Below are positions 6,685 to 11,516 of a stretch of 11,516 nucleotides of DNA, one piece after another. Under the pieces are notes generated by a model. It made no database searches. It was not told the DNA's origin and worked only from the letters and a program-made list of their open reading frames with translations. The position numbers and the translations under genes are program-made. This stretch comes from CAJUOR01 sp964596105 (GTDB taxonomy: Bacteria; Bacillota_I; Bacilli_A; Erysipelotrichales; Coprobacillaceae). The DNA is taken from contig CAZQRT010000047.1 in assembly GCA_964596105.1 (NCBI GenBank), positions 1-11,516 of the forward strand, read 5' to 3'. Position 1 is the stretch's first letter, and the number at the start of each line of letters is the position of its first letter.

Positions 6685-7594
6685 AGATTGCCGACAAAAT
6701 CTTGCTTTCATCGACCGCCGGCGGTTCTTTTCGCTCATCGTAGTTTTTTAAATAATCGATGACCTGGTTTGTCAGATAGGTCGGGGTGCTGGCCCCGGCG
6801 CTGACCGCGACACAATTGACCCCTTCTAAAACTTCCCGGTCCAGATTTGCGACGCTCGCGATCATGACGGTTCGCTTCTGTTTTCTGGCGATATCTGCCA
6901 GGCGCGTCGTGTTGTTGCTGCGGGGATCGCCGACGATGATCACGAGATCGATTTCCTCAGCCAGGTTCATCAAAGCCGTCTGCCGGGCATAAGTGGCCTG
7001 GCAGGTTTCGGGAAGAACCTCAAGATTCTTCAAGAGCCTTTGAGCTTTAGTGAAAAGACGGGAAATATCCAGCATTGACATGGTGGTCTGATTGGTGATG
7101 ACATAGGGCAGATCTTTGTCCAGGGCATCCAGATCATCCTCACCGGTGATGAGATGGATATGTTTTTCATCGATCGCCAGGGTGCCTTCCGCCTCGGGAT
7201 GACCGCTTTTGCCGATATAGAGCACCTCTTTATGTTCCTTTAAAGCCTTTTTGATCATGTCATGAGTGCGGATCACATCCTCGCAAGTGGCGTCGATGAC
7301 CTTCAGGCCTTTATCCAGCGCTTTGCGGCGCGCCTGTTCCGAGATGCCGTGGGCGGTTATCAGCATGATGCCGGAAGGGATCTGATCAATCAGCTCACAG
7401 CGCGTCAGACCGGGCTCATCCACGGTTTTGATCCCCGCTTTTTCCAGGGCATTCACGACATACTGATTGTGCACGATCATGCCGCATATAGTGATGTTTT
7501 CATCGGGATACTGCTGCCGGGTTTGCAGGGCTAAAGCGATGGCTCTGACGACGCCTTTGCAGTAGCCGCGGGGCACGACGGGAATGACTTTCAT
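6683..7594 (-). CDS. ispH: 4-hydroxy-3-methylbut-2-enyl diphosphate reductase (IspH/LytB)
   Basis: The product catalyses the last step of the MEP pathway, reducing HMBPP to isopentenyl and dimethylallyl diphosphate with an iron-sulfur cluster. The 303-residue protein has the three cluster cysteines in their usual contexts: Cys12 (PRGYC), Cys104 (DATC) and Cys198 (ETC). The catalytic Glu134 lies in the GHPEAEG motif. HN (42-43), HG (82-83) and NQTT (168-171) match the substrate-binding motifs. The diphosphate-binding segment reads GDPRSNNTTRL (222-232), the Bacillus-type SNN form rather than the SSN form of E. coli. The start is supported by GAGGTGA (minus strand, 7607-7601) six bases upstream of the ATG. 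It is transcribed alone, convergent with pepP and divergent from cshB. The pathway partner ispG is at the right edge of the window on the same strand. Confidence 0.96.
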   Translation of the reverse strand: MKVIPVVPRGYCKGVVRAIALALQTRQQYPDENITICGMIVHNQYVVNALEKAGIKTVDEPGLTRCELIDQIPSGIMLITAHGISEQARRKALDKGLKVIDATCEDVIRTHDMIKKALKEHKEVLYIGKSGHPEAEGTLAIDEKHIHLITGEDDLDALDKDLPYVITNQTTMSMLDISRLFTKAQRLLKNLEVLPETCQATYARQTALMNLAEEIDLVIIVGDPRSNNTTRLADIARKQKRTVMIASVANLDREVLEGVNCVAVSAGASTPTYLTNQVIDYLKNYDERKEPPAVDESKILSAI

Positions 7595-7618
7595 GCGATT
7601 TCACCTCGCCGGTATTGT

Positions 7619-7648
7619 ATCATAAATCACAGCATGTTTGCATGTCCG
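7619..7648 (-). promoter_or_regulatory. Candidate ispH promoter (minus strand)
   Basis: On the minus strand a -35-like CGGACA (7648-7643, 4 of 6) lies 18 bases from a -10-like TATGAT (7624-7619, 5 of 6). A second -10-like TACAAT overlaps it at 7619-7614. The start site would fall near 7612, very close to the Shine-Dalgarno. It overlaps the predicted cshB promoter, so the two may compete for polymerase. Confidence 0.4.
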
Positions 7649-7666
7649 AAATGTTTCGTGTATAAT
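7638..7666 (+). promoter_or_regulatory. Candidate cshB-nfo promoter (plus strand)
   Basis: A perfect -10 TATAAT (7661-7666) lies 17 bases from a weak -35 TTGCAT (7638-7643). Transcription would begin near 7673, so the message would start at or inside the AAGGGGTGAT ribosome binding site (7671-7680) and have an unusually short leader of about 11 bases. The -35 region overlaps a tandem GCATGT repeat (7632-7637 and 7640-7645) that could be an operator. Confidence 0.55.
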
Positions 7667-7683
7667 GCGAAAGGGGTGATAAG

Positions 7684-9030
7684 ATGACAGCATTTTCAGA
7701 TTACGCTTTTCCGCCGTTCATCGTTGACGGCCTGGAGCGGCTGCAGTTTAAAGAGCCGACCCCGGTGCAGACGCGGGTGATTCCTCATCTAAGGGCCGGG
7801 GAGGATGTGATCGGCATCTCTTCCACCGGGACGGGGAAAACCCACGCTTTTCTTTTGCCGGTTTTAGAGATGATCGATGTCACCAGGCCGGAGGTACAGG
7901 CTGTGATCTGTACGCCCACCAGGGAACTCGCCTTGCAGATTTATCAGGCCAGCCGGGTTTTTCAATGTGAAGGTCTTAAAATCAGAATGTATACCGGCGG
8001 CACGGACCGCCAGAAAGATATTGAACAGTTAAAGGTGCAGCCGCATCTCGTCATCGGCACGCCGGGAAGACTCAAAGACCTGGCTTTAAATGACGGCGCC
8101 TTGAAAATCACGACCGCCCGCATCATGATCATCGATGAGGCGGATATGATGTTTGATCTCGGGTATCTGGAAGATATCGACGCCATCGCGGGGAAAATGA
8201 AAGACGATTTGCAGCTCGGGGTTTTTTCCGCGACCATCCATACCCAGCTGCAGACTTTTCTCAAAAAGTACATGACCAGTCCCGTCCTCATCGAGTGCAA
8301 CACCGTCAAAAACAGCGCGGCCCACATTCAGCACCATCTGCTGTTTACCAGACACCGTTCGCGCGAAGAGGTCCTGCTGGAACTGACGGAGATTATTTCC
8401 CCTTACTGCTGCCTGGTTTTCTGCAACACCCGCCAGCAGGCCGAAAAGATCTACCAGCTGCTGCTGTCGAGAAATCTTCAAGCGGGAACGATTCACGGCG
8501 ACCTGCAGCCCCGCCAGCGCAAAGCGATGATGCGGCGCATCCGCCATCAGGATTTTGTATACATTGTCGCCACCGACATCGCCGCCCGCGGCATGGATAT
8601 CGACGGGGTCAGCCACATCATCAACATGGGTTTCCCGAGCGATTCGGATTACTATATTCACCGCGCCGGACGCTGCGGACGCGCTTCGTACAGCGGGGAA
8701 TGCTACACATTATATGACAGCAAAGACGAGAAGATGATTCATCTTCTCGAATCGCGGGGCATCACTTTCCAGTATGAGCAGATCTCAGACCATCAGATCA
8801 AAGCCATGGAAACCCGCGCCATGCGCCAGACAAAGCCGAAAAAACAGCTGCCGAAAGAAATCGCGATGGTCGTCAACCGTCCCGCGAAGGTCAAACCGGG
8901 TTATAAGAAAAAAAGAAAAAAGGAAATCGACACGCTTGTCAAAAAGAGGAAACGGGAAATGATTCAGGCTGATATCCGCCGCCAGAAAAAAGAACGCGCG
9001 AAAAAGAGGCAGCAAAATGCTGCTCGGTAG
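7684..9030 (+). CDS. cshB: DEAD-box RNA helicase, CshB-like
   Basis: The product is an ATP-dependent RNA helicase expected to unwind short RNA duplexes, as in ribosome assembly, cold adaptation or mRNA turnover. The 448-residue protein shows the Q-motif region (EPTPVQ, 24-29), motif I (SSTGTGKT, 46-53), PTREL (78-82), GG (105-106), TPGR (126-129), DEAD (151-154), SAT (182-184), the second RecA-like lobe with HGDLQPRQR (271-279), ATDIAARGMD (296-305) and motif VI HRAGRCGR (326-333). Motif I has Ser where Gln is usual in the A/SQTGTGKT form, and motif VI carries Ala and Cys at its variable positions. The Lys/Arg-rich tail (about 400-448) includes KVKPGYKKK, which I recall from Bacillus CshB, and supports that subfamily over CshA. 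The position between ispH and nfo matches B. subtilis. The nfo start lies 14 bases inside its 3' end. Confidence 0.92.
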   Translation: MTAFSDYAFPPFIVDGLERLQFKEPTPVQTRVIPHLRAGEDVIGISSTGTGKTHAFLLPVLEMIDVTRPEVQAVICTPTRELALQIYQASRVFQCEGLKIRMYTGGTDRQKDIEQLKVQPHLVIGTPGRLKDLALNDGALKITTARIMIIDEADMMFDLGYLEDIDAIAGKMKDDLQLGVFSATIHTQLQTFLKKYMTSPVLIECNTVKNSAAHIQHHLLFTRHRSREEVLLELTEIISPYCCLVFCNTRQQAEKIYQLLLSRNLQAGTIHGDLQPRQRKAMMRRIRHQDFVYIVATDIAARGMDIDGVSHIINMGFPSDSDYYIHRAGRCGRASYSGECYTLYDSKDEKMIHLLESRGITFQYEQISDHQIKAMETRAMRQTKPKKQLPKEIAMVVNRPAKVKPGYKKKRKKEIDTLVKKRKREMIQADIRRQKKERAKKRQQNAAR

Positions 9031-9859
9031 TCATGTCAGCATGAGCGGGGAAAAGATGCTTCTGGGAAGCGTTGAGGAGGCTTTGAGTTATCAGGCCACT
9101 ACCTTCATGTTTTATACCGGGGCGCCCCAGAATACCAGGCGCAAACCGGTTGAAAGTATGCGCCGCGAAGAGGCCTGGCAGCTCATGAAAGAAAACGGCA
9201 TCAACATCGCCAAGGTGGTCGTGCACGCTCCTTATATCATCAACCTGGCTAACACGATAAAACCGGAAGTTTATGATCTCGCCGTCACCTTCTTAAAGCA
9301 GGAGATCGCGCGCTGCATGGCTTTAAACATGACAACCCTCGTCCTCCATCCCGGAAGTCACGTCAAAGCCGGGGAAGAAAAGGGCCTGAAAAGTATCATC
9401 AAGGGATTAAACGAGGTTTTGGATGAGGGCCAGACGACCAGGATCGCTTTAGAGACCATGGCCGGCAAGGGCAGCGAGCTGGGGTACACGATCGATCAGC
9501 TCGCTTTTATCATTTCTCATGTGACTCAAAAAGAGCTTGTCGGAATCTGTCTTGATACGTGTCATCTCCATGACGCCGGCTATGATGTCGGTCATTTTGA
9601 TGAAATTCTCGACGAGGTGGAGGCCAAGATCGGCCTTGATAAGGTGCTCGCGGTTCATGTCAATGATTCCAAAAACAAGCGGGGCGCGAGAAAAGACCGC
9701 CACGCCAATATCGGCAAAGGGGAGATCGGCTTTGAGAAGCTGTATGAGATTGTCCACAATCCCCGCCTGGAAAACGTCCCGAAGATTCTTGAAACGCCCT
9801 ATATTGATAAAAAACCGCCATACCGAGAGGAAATCGCCATGCTTTTAGAAAAAAGATAG
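9017..9859 (+). CDS. nfo: Deoxyribonuclease IV (endonuclease IV, AP endonuclease)
   Basis: The product cleaves DNA 5' to abasic sites and trims damaged 3' ends in base-excision repair, using a three-zinc centre in a TIM barrel. The 280-residue protein has all nine expected metal ligands in context: His70 (VHAPY), His111 (LHPGS), Glu146 (ALETMAGKG), Asp180 and His183 (LDTCH), His214 (HVNDSK), Asp227 and His229 (DRHANIG) and Glu259 (LETPY). It starts from the N-terminal GSHVSMSG signature typical of Bacillota Nfo and lacks the short C-terminal extension of the Bacillus protein (about 297 residues). The ATG at 9017 has AAGAGG (9004-9009) seven bases upstream, inside cshB, and the two genes overlap by 14 bases, which suggests translational coupling. 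Confidence 0.96.
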   Translation: MLLGSHVSMSGEKMLLGSVEEALSYQATTFMFYTGAPQNTRRKPVESMRREEAWQLMKENGINIAKVVVHAPYIINLANTIKPEVYDLAVTFLKQEIARCMALNMTTLVLHPGSHVKAGEEKGLKSIIKGLNEVLDEGQTTRIALETMAGKGSELGYTIDQLAFIISHVTQKELVGICLDTCHLHDAGYDVGHFDEILDEVEAKIGLDKVLAVHVNDSKNKRGARKDRHANIGKGEIGFEKLYEIVHNPRLENVPKILETPYIDKKPPYREEIAMLLEKR

Positions 9860-9885
9860 ACAAGGACCGGAAAATCTTTTAAAAT
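9857..9885 (+). promoter_or_regulatory. Candidate promoter for the PurF-like gene
   Basis: A -35-like TAGACA (9857-9862, 5 of 6), which overlaps the nfo stop codon, lies 17 bases from a -10-like TAAAAT (9880-9885, 5 of 6). The start site would be near 9892, followed by AAGGAAGG (9899-9906) and the ATG at 9913. No terminator is visible after nfo, so read-through from cshB-nfo is also possible. Confidence 0.6.
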
Positions 9886-9912
9886 ATTCAAAAATCGAAA
9901 GGAAGGAATCTT

Positions 9913-11319
9913 ATGAGCGGTTTTTTCGGAGTGGCATCCCGTCAGGACTGTGTGATGGATGTGTTTTTCGGGACAGATTATCATTCCCATCTGGGAACCA
10001 GCCGCGGCGGTATCGCGATCTATGGCAAAGACGGGTTCAACCGTTCTATTCACAATATTGAAAATTCCCCGTTTCGCACCAAGTTTGACAGCGACATCGC
10101 ACAGTTCGCGGGGAACTTAGGAATCGGCTGCATTTCCGACAGCGAGGCGCAGCCGCTGCTGGTCAACAGTCATCTTGGCAGCTACGCGATCAGCACCGTG
10201 GGCCGCATCAACAACCTGGAGGAATTAAGACAGTTCTGCTTCGCGTCTGGAAGAACGCATTTTCTGGAAATGAGCGGAGGCAAGGTCAATCCGACCGAGA
10301 TGGTGGCCGCTTTAATTAACCAGAAACAGGATATGGTGGAGGGCATCCGCTACGCCCAGGAGATGATTAAAGGCTCGATGAGCATTTTAATCCTGACCGA
10401 AGCGGGCATTTACTGCGCGCGCGACAAATTCGGGCGCACCCCGGTCATCATCGGCGAAAAAGAAGACGCCTACTGCGCCACGTTTGAAAGCATGGCCTTT
10501 TTAAATCTCGGCTATCACCACTATAAGGATCTCGGCCCGGGCGAAATCGCCTATCTGACCCCGGAGGGCTGCACGCAGTGTCAGAAGCCTTCAGAAAAAA
10601 TGCGCATCTGCTCTTTTCTGTGGGTTTATTACGGCTATCCAACCTCCACCTATGAAGGAGTCAACGTGGAAGTGATGCGCTACCGCTGCGGGGAAAAACT
10701 GGCGATGCGCGATGATGTTCAGGTCGACAGCGTCGCCGGGGTTCCGGACAGCGGCACGGCGCACGCGATCGGCTACGCGAATGCCGCCGGGATTCCTTTC
10801 ACCCGGCCGTTTATCAAATATACCCCGACCTGGCCGCGCTCCTTCATGCCGACGCAGCAGTCGCAGCGCAACCTGATCGCGAAGATGAAACTGATCCCGG
10901 TCCAGGATTTGATTAAAGATAAACTGCTGCTTTTGATCGATGACTCGATCGTCCGCGGCACGCAGTTAAGAGAAACCACCGAGTTTCTTTATGAGAGCGG
11001 AGCCAAAGAGGTTCATGTCCGGCCGGCCTGCCCGCCGATCCTCTACGGCTGCAAGTATTTAAATTTCTCCCGCTCCACCTCGGATATGGACCTGATCGCG
11101 AGACGCGTCGTCCACGATCTCGAAAACGGGCAGGAGACCAGTCAGGATCTCGCCAAGTATGCCAGCCCGGATACGATCCAGTATCAGACCATGGTTGAGG
11201 AAATCAAAAAGCGCATGAAATTTGCCAGCTTAAGCTATCACCGGCTCGATGATATGATCGAGGCGATCGGCCTGCCGGCTTGTCAGCTGTGCACGTACTG
11301 CTGGGACGGCAAAGAATAA
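9913..11319 (+). CDS. Amidophosphoribosyltransferase-like protein (PurF homologue) with a degenerate glutaminase site
   Basis: True PurF makes 5-phosphoribosylamine from PRPP and glutamine, the first step of purine synthesis. The 468-residue protein aligns with PurF throughout. The C-terminal phosphoribosyltransferase half keeps VAGVPDSG (274-281) and the PRPP loop LIDDSIVRGT (341-350). Cysteines matching the Bacillus 4Fe-4S ligands are present at Cys233 (RICSF), Cys380 (YGC) and the tail CQLCTYC (457-463). The N-terminal glutaminase half is altered. The sequence begins MSGFFGV, so the nucleophilic Cys is Ser2; the usual LQHRGQE, HVRYST and HNGN motifs and the Asp of SDTE read SHLGTSRGG, CISDSE, TVGR and NPTE. 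The PurF flexible loop (NRYVGRTF type) is replaced by a stretch with PTWPRSF (305-311). It may therefore use free ammonia or do a different phosphoribosyl transfer, so I assign no purF symbol. No purine gene is adjacent. Confidence 0.85.
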   Translation: MSGFFGVASRQDCVMDVFFGTDYHSHLGTSRGGIAIYGKDGFNRSIHNIENSPFRTKFDSDIAQFAGNLGIGCISDSEAQPLLVNSHLGSYAISTVGRINNLEELRQFCFASGRTHFLEMSGGKVNPTEMVAALINQKQDMVEGIRYAQEMIKGSMSILILTEAGIYCARDKFGRTPVIIGEKEDAYCATFESMAFLNLGYHHYKDLGPGEIAYLTPEGCTQCQKPSEKMRICSFLWVYYGYPTSTYEGVNVEVMRYRCGEKLAMRDDVQVDSVAGVPDSGTAHAIGYANAAGIPFTRPFIKYTPTWPRSFMPTQQSQRNLIAKMKLIPVQDLIKDKLLLLIDDSIVRGTQLRETTEFLYESGAKEVHVRPACPPILYGCKYLNFSRSTSDMDLIARRVVHDLENGQETSQDLAKYASPDTIQYQTMVEEIKKRMKFASLSYHRLDDMIEAIGLPACQLCTYCWDGKE

Positions 11320-11344
11320 AAAAGGCCCCTTTCAGGGCCTTTTT
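11319..11344. terminator. Bidirectional intrinsic terminator between the PurF-like gene and ispG
   Basis: AAAAAGGCCC (11319-11328) pairs with GGGCCTTTTT (11335-11344) around a six-base CTTTCA loop, with A and T runs on either side giving a U-tail in both directions. The plus-strand TAA (11317-11319) overlaps the outer arm, and the minus-strand ispG stop TGA (11334-11332) lies in the loop. Confidence 0.9.
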
Positions 11345-11516
11345 ACCATTTCCAGGATGGCTTTTTTTAATTCGCTTTCCATCTTCTCATGCGGGACGGT
11401 TTTGACAACCTGTCCTTTTTTAAACAGGATGCCCTCCTTATTGCCGCCGGCGATGCCGACATCGGCCTGCCGGGCTTCACCGGGACCGTTGACGACGCAG
11501 CCCATGACCGCGACGG
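11332..11516 (-). CDS. ispG: 4-hydroxy-3-methylbut-2-enyl diphosphate synthase (IspG/GcpE), C-terminal part, truncated by the window edge
   Basis: Reading leftward from 11514 gives the last 60 residues, with TGA at 11334-11332; the rest lies beyond the window. IspG converts methylerythritol cyclodiphosphate to HMBPP, the substrate of IspH, using a 4Fe-4S cluster. The visible part begins within the conserved block MGCVVNGPGEA, whose Cys is a cluster ligand and whose Glu is also conserved, and continues with DVGIAGG and a GILFKKGQ segment, as in the Bacillus protein. The C-terminus is short, ending in EMVKRP, whereas I recall a longer charged tail in B. subtilis. Convergent with the PurF-like gene; the stop falls in the loop of the shared terminator. 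Confidence 0.93.
   Translation of the reverse strand, partial: VAVMGCVVNGPGEARQADVGIAGGNKEGILFKKGQVVKTVPHEKMESELKKAILEMVKRP

Noticed and set aside
8086..8661. A 191-codon open frame on the minus strand inside cshB
   Set aside because: It lies wholly antisense to conserved helicase motifs, has no recognisable domain, and its Asp/Val/Ala-rich makeup is typical of a reverse-strand shadow.
9017..9070. Repeated MLLGS at residues 1-5 and 14-18 of Nfo, suggesting a duplicated or alternative start
   Set aside because: The spacing matches the normal Nfo N-terminus (GSHVSMSG followed by KMLL), so the repeat is coincidental and the first ATG is right.
1..11516. Mobile elements, CRISPR arrays, phage or defence genes, tRNA or rRNA
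   Set aside because: I saw no transposase, integrase, regularly spaced repeats, long terminal inverted repeats or structural RNA; nearly all bases are in core genes.

Overview
This is a vegetative housekeeping locus from a member of the Bacillota (Firmicutes). The gene content and order (recO, glycyl-tRNA synthetase, dnaG, rpoD/sigA, trmK, ispH, cshB, nfo, ispG) is the conserved neighbourhood known from Bacillus subtilis and relatives. GlyRS is the single-chain homodimeric type, and base composition looks roughly balanced by eye. I would guess an Erysipelotrichia-like or similar gut lineage, but that is inference; nothing in the window fixes the class. I see no mobile element, CRISPR array, tRNA or rRNA.

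Layout. The window opens in the 3' end of recO (1-335). A strong-looking sigma-A promoter (351-379) and a short leader with a terminator-like hairpin precede a plus-strand operon: glyQS (447-1820), dnaG (1834-3576), rpoD (3577-4812), and one long frame in which trmK and a Xaa-Pro aminopeptidase gene are joined without a stop (4809-6656). A bidirectional terminator (6655-6684) separates this from ispH, which converges on the minus strand (6683-7594). An 89-base divergent promoter region then leads into cshB (7684-9030) and nfo (9017-9859), which overlap. A PurF-like gene with its own predicted promoter follows (9913-11319). It converges through a second bidirectional terminator (11319-11344) on the 3' end of ispG, which runs off the window on the minus strand.

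How the genes work together. The left operon couples replication priming (DnaG), transcription (primary sigma factor), translation (GlyRS), tRNA modification (TrmK) and peptide turnover (PepP), like the macromolecular-synthesis operons of other bacteria. CshB and Nfo add RNA remodelling and base-excision repair. IspG and IspH, the last two enzymes of the MEP isoprenoid pathway, lie on the opposite strand on either side of cshB-nfo-purF-like.

The two most interesting points are the in-frame TrmK-PepP fusion, which has a perfect internal Shine-Dalgarno and start for PepP, and the PurF homologue. The PurF homologue keeps the PRPP loop and the Fe-S cysteines but has lost the N-terminal catalytic cysteine and the other glutamine-site motifs. 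No dramatic new multi-gene system is visible; most of the window is ordinary core genome.
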